50,903 nt of DNA from Planctomycetota bacterium (GCA_963204965.1 CAUJKA010000173.1:1-50903); one strand, 5' to 3'; shown: positions 9,998 to 18,874, counted from the first letter of the stretch. Notes: generated by a model from the sequence alone, not told the origin. A program made the numbers and translations.

Positions 9998-10294
9998 ATG
10001 CACTCAGTTGATCTGTTAGACGAAGCTTTGGACTTAGCTCGAGCCAGTGGATTTGAGGTTCGGCAATGGCTTGGCGAGTCCGGCGGCGGTGCCTGCCGCA
10101 TCGGCGCCAAGTGGGTGCTCTTCGTCAATCTTTCGTTGACTGCCGAAGAGCAATTACAGGGCTTGATTGCTTCGCTGCGTCGAACCGGACAAGCGTTCGA
10201 CATGACTCACTGTAGCGCAAAACTACAGCGATTATTAGATGGAAGTCGTACCAAGCACAGCGCGGTTGCGACCACTGCAACAATCAAACTTTAG
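9998..10294 (+). CDS. Small conserved planctomycete-type protein
   Basis: A 98-residue protein with no signal peptide or membrane segment. It alternates predicted helices (SVDLLDEALDLARASGF) with short strands around IGAKWVLFVNLSLTAEEQL, a compact alpha/beta layout. The function is not recognised; the sequence is reminiscent of small proteins seen only in planctomycetes. A 136-codon open frame on the other strand overlaps it, but that one has poor composition and no Shine-Dalgarno. The 296 bp between it and moxR hold no clear gene; they probably hold promoters for the two divergent units. Confidence 0.65.
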   Translation: MHSVDLLDEALDLARASGFEVRQWLGESGGGACRIGAKWVLFVNLSLTAEEQLQGLIASLRRTGQAFDMTHCSAKLQRLLDGSRTKHSAVATTATIKL

Positions 10295-10371
10295 GCCGTT
10301 ACGTGCACGTCGCCTTTACGGCACTTTGATAACAAACGCGACGTAATCGATCTACAGAGCATCCCTCCGGT

Positions 10372-11460
10372 CTACATCCATCCGAAAAGTCGCATCGCCT
10401 TAACGCACAAGAAAGCGACCAGTCCGGAGATCGGAATCGTAAACAGCCATGCCCAGGCCATCCGCTCGACAATGGTCCACTTGAGAGCATTCCAACTCTT
10501 CGCAGCACCGACTCCCATGATCGATGCTGAGATATTGTGCGTCGTGGAAACTGGGATACCGAAATGAGAAGCTAAGCCGATGATTGTTGCCGACGTCGTT
10601 TCGGCGGCGAATCCGTTGACTGGTTGCAGCTTGACCATCTTGTGTCCAAGCGTCTTGATGATTCTCCATCCGCCGGCGGCTGTACCCGCGGCCATCACCA
10701 CTGCACAAGTCAGCTTGATCCAAGTCGGAATATCAAGCTCTTTACCCTTGGATGTGTCTACCTTCAAGAACGACATCCACTCGGGAAGTGAATCCATTCC
10801 TCCGGATGCTGTACCAGCCGCAAGAGCCAAAGCGATAATGCCCATTGTCTTTTGTGCGTCATTAGTGCCGTGCATAAAGCCCATTCCAGCGGCGCTGACG
10901 ATCTGAAGTTTACCGAAGACCAGATTGACCATCCGTGGCTTCCATTTTCGCAGCAGCAAAAACAGAAGCGACATGATTATCATTCCCAATAGAAAACCCG
11001 CAATCGGCGAGCCGAACATCGGGACGACGACTTTCCAGAGCAGGCCTTTGCCCAAATACCAGTGTTCTTTGCTAGGCTGCGACCAGATCACCACGCTCCA
11101 ACGATCCGCCGCGGCAACGGTTGCTCCAACTAGTCCACCTACCAACGCGTGACTGGAACTGCTGGGAAGCCCCCAATACCAAGTCACTAGATTCCAAACG
11201 ATTGCGCCGATCAGTGCACATAGAATCACTTCTTGCGTAACGGCGCTGGTTTCAACCAGGCCCGATGCAATCGTCTTTGCCACGGCAGTGCCCCAAAGCG
11301 CGCCGATCAAATTGGTGAAGGCGGCCAAGAGCACTGCTTGGCGAGGCGTCAACACTTTGGTGGAGACAACGGTTGCAATGGAGTTGGCTGTGTCATGAAA
11401 GCCGTTGATGTATTCAAACACTAAGGCCGTGGCGACAACGATGAAGATAAGTGTCAGCAT
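10372..11460 (-). CDS. pit: Inorganic phosphate transporter, Pit family
   Basis: A 362-residue polytopic membrane protein with about ten hydrophobic segments. It shows the duplicated Pit signature: EYINGFHDTANSIATVVSTK at the N-terminus, and MHGTNDAQKTMGI plus a later TTHNISASIMG in the second half. Length and spacing match low-affinity phosphate symporters that use H+ or Na+ and import Pi or metal-phosphate. It lies 10 bases downstream of the DUF47 gene on the same strand, the usual pairing in which the DUF47 protein modulates Pit activity. The substrate is inferred from the family only. Confidence 0.92.
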   Translation of the reverse strand: MLTLIFIVVATALVFEYINGFHDTANSIATVVSTKVLTPRQAVLLAAFTNLIGALWGTAVAKTIASGLVETSAVTQEVILCALIGAIVWNLVTWYWGLPSSSSHALVGGLVGATVAAADRWSVVIWSQPSKEHWYLGKGLLWKVVVPMFGSPIAGFLLGMIIMSLLFLLLRKWKPRMVNLVFGKLQIVSAAGMGFMHGTNDAQKTMGIIALALAAGTASGGMDSLPEWMSFLKVDTSKGKELDIPTWIKLTCAVVMAAGTAAGGWRIIKTLGHKMVKLQPVNGFAAETTSATIIGLASHFGIPVSTTHNISASIMGVGAAKSWNALKWTIVERMAWAWLFTIPISGLVAFLCVKAMRLFGWM

Positions 11461-11470
11461 GTTGGGGTGC

Positions 11471-12100
11471 CTAAGAATTCTTCATCACAATGTGAGTCAC
11501 TGCATTAGCCGCGTCGCGACAACGGTCGATGACCTTCTCGAGCAGGTCATACAAGTCGCGCACGAACATCGCTTGAATCGGTTCGTAAGCTCCGCTGTAG
11601 ACTCCGCCCAACAACTGCAAGATTACTTCGTCGGCTTCAGTTTCGATCGCCTGCATCCTATCGTTGAGCGCTTTCATGGTCTCCAGCGATGGAGCCTTGC
11701 GCAATGTCTTGATCATTTCGCTGACCGTCGCCGTCGCCTTTTCGATCAAGGCGGTCTGCTTGGAGAAGTCGACATTGACCAAACGTTGAGGCGCCAAGTT
11801 GTAGCGTTCGGCAAACTTCTCAATCGTCTTACAGGTGCGGTACAAAGCGTAAGACAACATTTCGATGTCCTCGCGCTCCAGACCCGTCACGAAAGTGTTG
11901 ACCAGTTCATTGCGAATCTGATCGGTAATCAACTTGTCGTGACCGCGAGCCGTAGCGAAGTCGTCCAGGGGTTGTGATTGCTGGCGGTTCTTGAGCAGTT
12001 CAATCAAAAGCCGAGTTAGCTCGATCGTTTCGGCCGCGCTGGCTTCCAGGAGATCGAAGAACTTATTGTCTTTGCTGAGGAATTTTTGGAGGGAGAACAT
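11471..12100 (-). CDS. DUF47 family protein (PhoU-like, Pit accessory)
   Basis: A 209-residue, all-helical soluble protein that begins MFSLQKFLSKDNKFFDLLEA, the typical start of DUF47/YkaA proteins. It continues with PhoU-like helices and ends in VIDRCRDAANAVTHIVMKNS, which matches the family C-terminus. The open frame extends 40 codons upstream to 12220, but that extension is not family-like, so the ATG at 12100 is chosen. It precedes the phosphate transporter in a two-gene operon and is expected to regulate its activity. Confidence 0.9.
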   Translation of the reverse strand: MFSLQKFLSKDNKFFDLLEASAAETIELTRLLIELLKNRQQSQPLDDFATARGHDKLITDQIRNELVNTFVTGLEREDIEMLSYALYRTCKTIEKFAERYNLAPQRLVNVDFSKQTALIEKATATVSEMIKTLRKAPSLETMKALNDRMQAIETEADEVILQLLGGVYSGAYEPIQAMFVRDLYDLLEKVIDRCRDAANAVTHIVMKNS

Positions 12101-12511
12101 AGCTGGTTCAGATGAGTTTGAGAATTTGACTGCATAAGTTCCGCTATTTCTAAACGAAGTAGGGCAACCTAGAAATGCCCCGTTATGGTTGTGTTTCTGC
12201 TTTTGGCAAACTACCTTCATGCCGCCCCAACTAACGATTTACGTCGTTCTGCTTTACCTAGACGACAATTGTTAATTTTTGGTGAAAAGTTATCTTGGTG
12301 CTCGGTCGGGCACGGAAGTAGCAGTGCAAAGCCGCGCGATTTCCATGATTCCATGAGGCTTGTTTCGGACAACAGTCCCCAAAATGTCTCAGAATAGAGG
12401 TTTTCGTTTCGATGGCTTGCTTTAGAATCCCTGTCCAATTCAACTCGGTCCAAATTCAACTCGCAGTCGCAAACGCCGAGTTCTGAGAAAATTTAGTTAG
12501 GTAGTGGGTCC
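12101..12511. other. Divergent intergenic region, no gene seen
   Basis: Between the DUF47 gene (minus) and purD (plus). Two short minus-strand open frames here have no Shine-Dalgarno and no family resemblance. The region must hold two divergent promoters, but I cannot point to a convincing -35/-10 pair or a Pho box. It is AT-rich around 12265-12290. Confidence 0.5.
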
Positions 12512-13825
12512 ATGAAGGTTTTGATCGTTGGTAACGGTGGTCGAGAGCATGCGTTGGCGTGGAAAATCCGGCAAAGCTCGCGCGTCAAGGAGATCTTCGT
12601 GGCTCCGGGGAACGCCGGGACCGCCTTGGACGCTGTGAATATCGATATCGCATCCAACGACATTGCTGGTTTGGTTGCTTTTGCCAAGCAGGAGCGAATT
12701 GGGCTGACGGTGGTTGGTCCCGAGGCTCCCTTGGCCTTGGGTTTGGTCGATGCCTTGGAGGACGAGAAACTGCGAGTCTTCGGACCGTCTCGGGCGGCGG
12801 CTCAGCTCGAAGCCAGTAAAGCGTTTTGCAAGAACGTGCTTCGACAGGCAGATGTTCCCACTGCGGATTTCCAGGTTTTTCGAGATCCCGACGATGCGAT
12901 GCGCTATATCAAAGGGAAGTATCCCGGCGAAAATGACCGTTGTCCCGTAGTGGTCAAAGCAGACGGCTTAGCGTCAGGTAAAGGCGTAATCGTCTGCAAG
13001 CGACGCACCGACGCGTTGGATGCCATCGATCGCATCAGTCGTCGCAAGGAGTTCGGTATTGCAGGTTCTCAGATGGTGATCGAAGACCGTTTGGATGGCC
13101 AAGAAGCCAGTATTCTTGCCATTACCGATGGGCGCACCATCCTGCCACTACCCGCAGCACAAGATCACAAGCCAGCCTTTGACGGAGACACCGGCCCGAA
13201 CACTGGAGGCATGGGGGCTTACTGTCCAACGCCGATGGTGGACGATTCGATGTTGGCTTGGATCGAAGAGCACGTACTGGTGCCAACGGTCCACACTATG
13301 AAACGCAATCGTAAGCCATTCAAAGGTGTGCTTTACGCGGGACTGATGCTGACTCAAGCTGGTCCTAAAGTGCTCGAATACAACTGCCGCTTCGGTGATC
13401 CCGAATGCCAGCCGTTGCTCATGCGACTCAAGAGCGACCTTGTCGAGATTTTGGAAGCGGTCGTCGATGGCAATCTTGATCAAATCGATAATCCGGAGTG
13501 GGATCCGCGTCCTGCCATCTGCGTCGTCATGGCCAGCCAAGGATATCCAGGCGAATATCAAACGGGACAACCGATCCTTGGAATCAGCGAAGCCGACCAG
13601 ATGCCGGATGTCAAAGTCTTCCACGCTGGGACCAAGTTAGTTGAAGGAACCGTCGTCGCTTCGGGCGGACGCGTGTTGGGTGTGACCGCGCTGGGCGACA
13701 ACATTTCTCTCGCCAAGCTGAACGCCTACACTGCTGTTCAGAAGGTGCGTTGGCAAGGATCGTGGTGTCGCAAAGACATCAGCGACAAAGCCCTTCAGTA
13801 CATTCAAGAGCACGAAAAGGCTTAA
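12512..13825 (+). CDS. purD: Phosphoribosylamine--glycine ligase
   Basis: GAR synthetase, the second step of purine synthesis: 5-phosphoribosylamine plus glycine plus ATP gives glycinamide ribonucleotide. The 437-residue length fits the family. It starts MKVLIVGNGGREHALAWKI, then shows VGPEAPLALGLVDAL, the ATP-grasp region with VVKADGLASGKGVIVC, and the carboxyl motif QDHKPAFDGDTGPNTGGMGAY. The metal-binding FGDPECQPLL and a C-terminal domain containing TALGDNISLAKLNAY follow. All family motifs are intact. It stands alone without other pur genes, which is common in planctomycetes. Confidence 0.97.
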   Translation: MKVLIVGNGGREHALAWKIRQSSRVKEIFVAPGNAGTALDAVNIDIASNDIAGLVAFAKQERIGLTVVGPEAPLALGLVDALEDEKLRVFGPSRAAAQLEASKAFCKNVLRQADVPTADFQVFRDPDDAMRYIKGKYPGENDRCPVVVKADGLASGKGVIVCKRRTDALDAIDRISRRKEFGIAGSQMVIEDRLDGQEASILAITDGRTILPLPAAQDHKPAFDGDTGPNTGGMGAYCPTPMVDDSMLAWIEEHVLVPTVHTMKRNRKPFKGVLYAGLMLTQAGPKVLEYNCRFGDPECQPLLMRLKSDLVEILEAVVDGNLDQIDNPEWDPRPAICVVMASQGYPGEYQTGQPILGISEADQMPDVKVFHAGTKLVEGTVVASGGRVLGVTALGDNISLAKLNAYTAVQKVRWQGSWCRKDISDKALQYIQEHEKA

Positions 13826-13840
13826 GTGTTTTGTCGTCTT

Positions 13841-14526
13841 GTAGGGCGTGTGCAGAGGTCCGATGCCATCACGCCCATACAGCTAAATAGCCTGGTTCGA
13901 AGTTGTACAGCATAAACTCCAATAGTTCGACCTCGTAACACGCCATTGCGGCAAGATCACGTTTCGAGCTCTCGGAGTTGAGTATTCTCGCGCTTCCTGG
14001 TGTGTTGCGCTCGTGCGGTCGATTGGCTGTTCAAACGCGATTTGATAGGCCGAATCTTCAATAGTGAGTGGTCACTAGACACAAGCACGGCTGCACACCC
14101 CCTACAATTCTCGCGGCTTCACACACCTTACGATTGCTTGTAGGGCGTGTGCAGAGGTCCGATGCCATTACGCCCATACAACTAAATAGCCTGGTTCGAA
14201 GTTGTGCAGCATGAGCTCCGATTGTCTGACCTCGTAACACGCCATTTGGGCTGAGAAAACTCGCACTACTTGGTGTGTTACGCTCGTGCGGTCGATCGGC
14301 TGTTCAACCGCGATTGGATAGGCCGAATCTTCAATAGTGCATACACTCTTGGCAAAATGCACGGCTTCACACACCCTACATTTCGCATCTCCTGGTGTGT
14401 TACGCTCGTGCGGTCAATCGGCTGTTCAAACGCGATTTGATAGGCCGCATCTTCAATAGTGCATATACGCTTGGCACAAGCACGGCTGCACACACCCTAC
14501 GATTTACACGGCTTCGTACACCCTAC
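13841..14526. repeat. Array of three copies of a palindromic intergenic repeat (GTAGGGCGTGTGCAG family)
   Basis: Copy A (13841-14105) and copy B (14140-14380) begin with GTAGGGCGTGTGCAGAGGTC and run in parallel through GCCTGGTTCGAAGTTGT, GACCTCGTAACACGCCAT, TGGTGTGTTRCGCTCGTGCG and GGCCGAATCTTCAATAGTG. They end in GGCTGCACACCCCCTAC or GGCTTCACACACCCTAC, which is the inverted form of the start. Copy C (14393-14526) has only the right half, beginning at CTGGTGTGTTACGC, and carries two terminal CACCCTAC motifs. Short open frames inside are repeat artefacts. The 800 bp between purD and rtcB hold no other gene. A related right half lies beside mqnD (27023-27129). Confidence 0.85.
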
Positions 14527-14625
14527 GCTCCATTCCACGCTCTGCGAACCAGCCCATCATCCTGCCAGTCCTAGTCGGTTAGAATGAACTCTCTCTTCAA
14601 CCACTCAAAATAGAGGACTACGATT

Positions 14626-16107
14626 TTGGCGCACGAATTGATCGCGACTGGCGAAGCAACTGCAATTCTTCCTGTGGGAAAGAAAACACCGGTAACCGTG
14701 ATCGGTACAGAAGCAATTCGTTCGACCTTCGATGAACTCTGTTTGCAGCAAGCGGTCAATTCACGCAACGCGCCTGGTGTGACACATATGGTGCTCAACC
14801 CTGATGGTCACTGTGGTTACGGTGCTCCGATCGGTTGTGTTCTAGCATCACCAACGCACATCTATCCAGGACCGGTGGGCGTCGACATCAAGTGTTCGAT
14901 GAGCCTCCTGCAGTTGGACTTGCCCGAAGGTGCAATTATCGATCGTCCGGTTCGTCGCGCGCTGATCAATGCTATCTGCGAGCGAACGCCAACGGGTGCT
15001 GGTCGTGGTCAGCGTAGTTGTTCGAAGAGTCGCCGCGTGAATGTAGACGTGGGCCGCCAAGCTGTTGTGTATGGCGCTTCGAAAGAGGTCTGCGAGCAAC
15101 TGGGGATTCCCGTTGAGTGGGCTGATCGCTGCGAGGACGCATTTCATCGCGGGCATGATGGAACTGCCGATAGCTTGCAGGAACGATTGGATTGGCACTT
15201 AGCACAAAAGACCTTCCGTGATTTTGGCGATAAAGTTTCACAGTTGGGCTCTTACGGTGGAGGTAATCACTTCGGCGAGTGCGAAGTTGTCCATGTTGGC
15301 GAAAGTGAACGAGCGCAAGAGGCTGCGAAGGTCTTTCAATTGACCGATGGAGGCGTTGCGTTTTTGTCACACTGTGGATCGCGAGGAATTGGACACAACT
15401 TGGCTAGTGGGCAATTCAAGTCGCTGCAGAATAAGTTTGCACGATGGGATATTCCTCTACCAGGCGGAGATCGCGAGTTGGTCTACGCGCCGTTGGGAAC
15501 TCCTGAAGCAGACGCGTACTTGGATGATATGGCCTTGGGAGCCAACTTTGCGACGGTCAATCACATGTTGATCAACGCCTTGGTGTTGGATGCGTTTCAA
15601 GAGGTGTTTCCTGGTGTTACTGGGCATTTGGTTTACTTCATCAGCCACAATATCGCTCGGCAAGAGGTGGTTGATGGGAACCTTTCCTGGGTACATCGTA
15701 AAGGTGCGACTCGAGCGATCCCGGCTGGGCATCACGAACTGAAAGGCACTCCCTTTGAATCAGTGGGGCATCCCATTTTGCTTCCTGGAAATCCCGAGGC
15801 TGGGTCAAGTGTGATGGTTGCTGATCCCGGCGCGGCGATCAGTTGCTTTAGCGTGAATCACGGTGCGGGCCGAATGTTAGGGCGCAAACGGGCCATCCGC
15901 GAGCTGGACCAACAGTCGATTGATGAATCGATGGACCGATCAGACATTTTGACCAACTGTCGCAAGTATCCCAAAGACGAAGCTCCAGCAGCGTACAAGG
16001 ACTTCCAAGAAGTCCTTCGGTCGGTTTCAACGGCTGGGCTAGCCACTGAGGTTGCTCGGCTGCGTGCGAGATTTGTGATCAAAGACGCCAGCGATGCGGA
16101 TGACTAG
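14626..16107 (+). CDS. rtcB: RtcB family RNA ligase
   Basis: A 493-residue RNA-splicing ligase that joins 2',3'-cyclic phosphate or 3'-phosphate ends to 5'-OH ends using GTP and Mn2+. Family motifs are DGHCGYGAPIG, GPVGVDIKCSM (metal-binding Asp and Cys), YGGGNHFGECEVV, LSHCGSRGIGH, SHNIARQE, HRKGATRAIPAG (the Lys-Gly-Ala-Thr-Arg loop), GNPEAGSSVMV and VNHGAGRMLGR (the guanylated His). The start is a TTG nine bases after AGAGGA. No archease, RtcA or RtcR gene is adjacent, so its trigger is unknown. It is a complete, typical member of a slightly divergent bacterial branch. Confidence 0.92.
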   Translation: MAHELIATGEATAILPVGKKTPVTVIGTEAIRSTFDELCLQQAVNSRNAPGVTHMVLNPDGHCGYGAPIGCVLASPTHIYPGPVGVDIKCSMSLLQLDLPEGAIIDRPVRRALINAICERTPTGAGRGQRSCSKSRRVNVDVGRQAVVYGASKEVCEQLGIPVEWADRCEDAFHRGHDGTADSLQERLDWHLAQKTFRDFGDKVSQLGSYGGGNHFGECEVVHVGESERAQEAAKVFQLTDGGVAFLSHCGSRGIGHNLASGQFKSLQNKFARWDIPLPGGDRELVYAPLGTPEADAYLDDMALGANFATVNHMLINALVLDAFQEVFPGVTGHLVYFISHNIARQEVVDGNLSWVHRKGATRAIPAGHHELKGTPFESVGHPILLPGNPEAGSSVMVADPGAAISCFSVNHGAGRMLGRKRAIRELDQQSIDESMDRSDILTNCRKYPKDEAPAAYKDFQEVLRSVSTAGLATEVARLRARFVIKDASDADD

Positions 16108-16188
16108 GTCGATGTAGTACGTTGGCGTAGTAAACTATGCCGCTTTCAGGGTTTTTGATGGCCGCGAAGGCGTGCAGGTGGTTCACCG

Positions 16189-16209
16189 TAGCCCGGTTTG
16201 ACCGGGCTA
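16189..16209 (+). repeat. Perfect short hairpin after rtcB
   Basis: The stem TAGCCCGG pairs perfectly with CCGGGCTA around the loop TTTGA. There is no T-run on the plus side, so it is not a standard intrinsic terminator. Such gtagcccgg hairpins commonly occur as dispersed repeats; here it may stabilise the rtcB transcript end. Confidence 0.6.
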
Positions 16210-16378
16210 AAGCTCAGGCGAAAAGATGCTTGCGTCTTGTCACAAGTAACGGCGACGATTAGACTGATCGCGATATGGGATTTGCGGCCGCTTGCAGCCT
16301 TACACTGCTAAATAGCCACTTGAGTGAACGACCTCTCACACGATGAGGGGCTGGGACTCATTAAAAGAAGCTGTTAAC

Positions 16379-16414
16379 AGCCGCAATCCATGACGCGTGG
16401 GTTGCGGCTTTTTT
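16379..16414 (+). terminator. Intrinsic terminator / attenuator before the trans-sulfuration genes
   Basis: The stem AGCCGCAA pairs with TTGCGGCT (16402-16409) and is followed by five T residues. It lies 44 bases upstream of the start codon of the trans-sulfuration operon, so it either ends a transcript coming from rtcB or controls read-through into the operon. Confidence 0.8.
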
Positions 16415-16444
16415 GTTGCGCTCACGTTGCACAAACCCTGTAAC

Positions 16445-16449
16445 AAGGA
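16445..16449 (+). promoter_or_regulatory. Ribosome binding site that fixes the start at 16458
   Basis: AAGGA lies eight bases before the ATG at 16458. This decides against the 15-codon longer frame opening at 16413 inside the terminator. Confidence 0.8.
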
Positions 16450-16457
16450 CGCTGCAT

Positions 16458-17717
16458 ATGAGTCTTCGAACAACAATGACAACACCTGAAAAAAACAAGT
16501 CCGACAAAACAGCCACTTCTCGATCGGTGTCGCTGGATCAAACTCAACTGGGCGCTTCAACGCTTAGCGTCCACGCTGGTGAACAGCGGCAGAAGCCCAG
16601 CGATGCAATCACCGATTCGATCGTTACCGCTTCGACCTATACGTTCGAAGATTCGCAATCGATCATCGACTTCATCGAGAACGACGAACCGCGCGAGGAG
16701 TACGGTCGCTATGGCAACCCGAATGAAAAGGTCGTCGAGCGAAAGTTGGCTGCGCTGGATGCAGGCGAGTCCGCGCTTGTTTACGCCAGTGGTATGGCGG
16801 CTATCGTAGGCTTGCTGATGTCCAAGTTGAGCTCGGGAGACGAAATCGTCTTCTTCGATCAATGTTACCATCGCAGTCGCGAGTTCTGTTACAAACATCT
16901 ATCGCGATTTGGTGTCGTAACGCATCAAGTTCCCACGGGTGATTTTGCTGCCATGGAAGCAGCAATCAACAAACGAACCAAGATGTTGGTTAGCGAGTCG
17001 CCGACGAATCCGCATTTGACTTGCATCGACCTCGAGCAATTTGTGGCCTTGGGTAAGGCTCGTGGAGTCGAGACGCTGATTGACGCGACTCTGGCAACGC
17101 CCTACAACGTCCGCCCCTTAGAGTTTGGTGTGGATTACGTGCTGCATTCGGCTACGAAGTATCTGGCCGGGCACAATGATTTGCTCGCCGGAGTCATCGT
17201 AGGTTCAGCGGAAAAGATGGAAGAAGTCCGTGGACTCCGCGGAATCATGGGCGGCATTAGTTCGCCTCACAATCTTTACTTGCTACAACGAGGATTGAAG
17301 ACTTTTGAGCTTCGGATGCAGCGTCACAACGAGAATGGACAAGCCGTTGCAGAGTTCCTCAGCGAACATCCTCGAATAGAACGTGTCTATTATCCTGGCC
17401 TGACGACTCATCCGACGCATGAAATCGCTAAGCGAACGATGCGCGGCTTTGGTGGATTGATTACGTTCTTAGTCAAGGACGCGGATTGGCGACAAACGGC
17501 CAACGTTGTTGACCGAGTAAAAATTCCTCGCATCGGCCCAAGTTTAGGTGGCGTTGAATCGTTAATTGAACAGCCACTATTGATGAGCTACTTCAAGCAG
17601 ACGCCTGAGAATCGCTTGAAGTTTGGTATTCCCGACAACATGATTCGTTTGTCGTGCGGAATTGAAAACACTCAAGATCTGATCGACGACTTGATGCAAG
17701 CACTGGATGGCGAATGA
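16458..17717 (+). CDS. Trans-sulfuration PLP enzyme, cystathionine gamma-synthase-like
   Basis: A cytosolic Cys/Met-metabolism PLP enzyme of 419 residues. It has a charged N-terminal extension of about 40 residues before LGASTLSVHAGE. Typical features are EEYGRYGNPNEKVVERKLA, ASGMAAIVGLLM, the PLP-lysine motif LHSATKYLAGHND and SLGGVESLIEQP near the end. The segment around RYGNP resembles plant-type cystathionine gamma-synthases, which condense an activated homoserine with cysteine, but lyase or sulfhydrylase activity cannot be excluded from sequence. It overlaps the next gene by four bases (ATGA), and that gene is a second member of the same family. Expression may be controlled by the upstream attenuator. 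Confidence 0.88.
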   Translation: MSLRTTMTTPEKNKSDKTATSRSVSLDQTQLGASTLSVHAGEQRQKPSDAITDSIVTASTYTFEDSQSIIDFIENDEPREEYGRYGNPNEKVVERKLAALDAGESALVYASGMAAIVGLLMSKLSSGDEIVFFDQCYHRSREFCYKHLSRFGVVTHQVPTGDFAAMEAAINKRTKMLVSESPTNPHLTCIDLEQFVALGKARGVETLIDATLATPYNVRPLEFGVDYVLHSATKYLAGHNDLLAGVIVGSAEKMEEVRGLRGIMGGISSPHNLYLLQRGLKTFELRMQRHNENGQAVAEFLSEHPRIERVYYPGLTTHPTHEIAKRTMRGFGGLITFLVKDADWRQTANVVDRVKIPRIGPSLGGVESLIEQPLLMSYFKQTPENRLKFGIPDNMIRLSCGIENTQDLIDDLMQALDGE

Positions 17718-18874
17718 GCAACGATAAGCTGAAGTTTCGAACGCGAGCGATCCATGTTGGCAACGAGCCGGATCCAAAAACCGGCGCGGTGGTAACGCCG
17801 ATTCACTTGGCTACAACCTTCGTCCAACCTGGAGCTGGTGAATGGGGTGAGTTCGATTATTCGCGTTCGGGTAATCCGACTCGCAAGGCCGTCGAACAAA
17901 CTTTGGCTTCGTTGGAAGGTGGTTGTGGAGCGTTGGCATTCGCTTCAGGCATGGCGGCCACCCACTGTGCGATGATGTTGTTGCATTCGGGCGATCACGT
18001 CGTAGCCGGTATGGATATTTACGGTGGTAGCTACCGATTGCTGCACAAGATTTGTTCGACTTCCGGAGTCAGTGTGACTCTGGCTGATTTGCAATCGCCC
18101 GATGGACTGGAAAAGGCGGTCACACCCAAGACAAAGATGCTGTGGTTGGAAGGCATTGGCAATCCGCGATTGACCGTCCCCGATCTGCCAGCGCTAACCG
18201 TGCAAGCTCATAAGCTGGGGTTAATTGTTGCCGTGGACAATACCTTTGCGACTCCCGTGCTCATGCGTCCAATCGAGATGGGCGTGGACATCGTCATGCA
18301 TTCGGCGACCAAGTATCTGGGTGGCCACAGCGATTGCCTTTCGGGCGTGCTTGTCGCTCGCGAAAAGGCGATGCTCGACCGACTGTACTTCATCCAAAAT
18401 GCAACTGGTGGAGTCGCCGCGCCGTTGGAATGTTATCTGTTAGGCCGCGGCTTGAAGACGCTTGAGTTGCGAGTGCGTGAGCAGTCCAAGACCGCGCTAA
18501 CGATCGCTCGATATCTCGAGCAGCATCCGCAAGTCGCTTCGGTGATCTATCCTGGTCTAGAATCGCATCCAGATCACGCGCGAGCCGCTCAACTGCTTGA
18601 CGGTGCTTTTGGTGCCATGATTACTTTTGAAGCCAAGGGCGATTTCGAGCGGACTAGGCGGATCGTCAAGTCGACCAAGCTATTTCATCTCGCCGTTAGT
18701 CTCGGAGCGGTCGAATCGTTGATCGAGCAACCTGCGAGTATGTCCCACGCCAGCTATGATGCCGCAGCTCGTGCCAAAGCCGGAATCGCCGACAGTCTCA
18801 TTCGTCTTTCCATCGGGTTAGAAGACGCTCAAGATCTCATCGAAGACCTCGATCAAGCCCTCCGCAACGCCTAG
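17714..18874 (+). CDS. Trans-sulfuration PLP enzyme, cystathionine gamma-lyase-like
   Basis: A 386-residue PLP enzyme of the Cys/Met family. Motifs are HLATTFVQPGAGEWGEFDYS, RSGNPTRKAVEQTLASLEGG, ASGMAATHCAMM, VDNTFATPVLMRPIEMGVD, the lysine motif MHSATKYLGGHSD and SLGAVESLIEQPASMSH. The GNPTR signature and overall length fit cystathionine gamma-lyase or beta-lyase better than gamma-synthase. It is coupled to the preceding homologue by an ATGA overlap, so the two enzymes are probably made together and handle opposite or successive steps between cysteine and homocysteine. The exact reaction is not decidable from sequence alone. Confidence 0.9.
   Translation: MSNDKLKFRTRAIHVGNEPDPKTGAVVTPIHLATTFVQPGAGEWGEFDYSRSGNPTRKAVEQTLASLEGGCGALAFASGMAATHCAMMLLHSGDHVVAGMDIYGGSYRLLHKICSTSGVSVTLADLQSPDGLEKAVTPKTKMLWLEGIGNPRLTVPDLPALTVQAHKLGLIVAVDNTFATPVLMRPIEMGVDIVMHSATKYLGGHSDCLSGVLVAREKAMLDRLYFIQNATGGVAAPLECYLLGRGLKTLELRVREQSKTALTIARYLEQHPQVASVIYPGLESHPDHARAAQLLDGAFGAMITFEAKGDFERTRRIVKSTKLFHLAVSLGAVESLIEQPASMSHASYDAAARAKAGIADSLIRLSIGLEDAQDLIEDLDQALRNA

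Larger units (their letters stand above)
16210..16457 (+). promoter_or_regulatory. Structured leader of the trans-sulfuration operon
   Basis: This untranslated stretch before the first trans-sulfuration gene holds a hairpin with stem ATGAG/CTCAT (16343-16361), a palindrome GCTGTTAACAGC (16370-16381) and an intrinsic terminator (16379-16414) just ahead of the Shine-Dalgarno. The palindrome shares bases with the 5' arm of the terminator, so the two structures exclude each other, the arrangement expected of an attenuator. I could not fit the canonical SAM-I, SAM-II or SAH riboswitch cores to it. Ligand control is therefore only a hypothesis. Confidence 0.4.

Noticed and set aside
9793..10203. 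136-codon open frame on the minus strand opposite the small conserved gene
   Set aside because: Cys/Ser/Asn-rich composition without domain features, no Shine-Dalgarno, and it overlaps a better gene (9998-10294).
14058..14493. Short minus-strand open frames in the 13841-14526 array
   Set aside because: They read the same repeated sequence (for example repeated EQPIDRTSVTHQ) in successive copies, which follows from the DNA repeat and not from coding selection.
13841..14526. CRISPR array
   Set aside because: The repeat units are 240-300 bp, too long and without regular spacers; no cas genes are near.
16210..16457. SAM-type or SAH riboswitch
   Set aside because: The location is right, but I cannot find the conserved core sequences of SAM-I, SAM-II or SAH classes; only the attenuator layout is supported.
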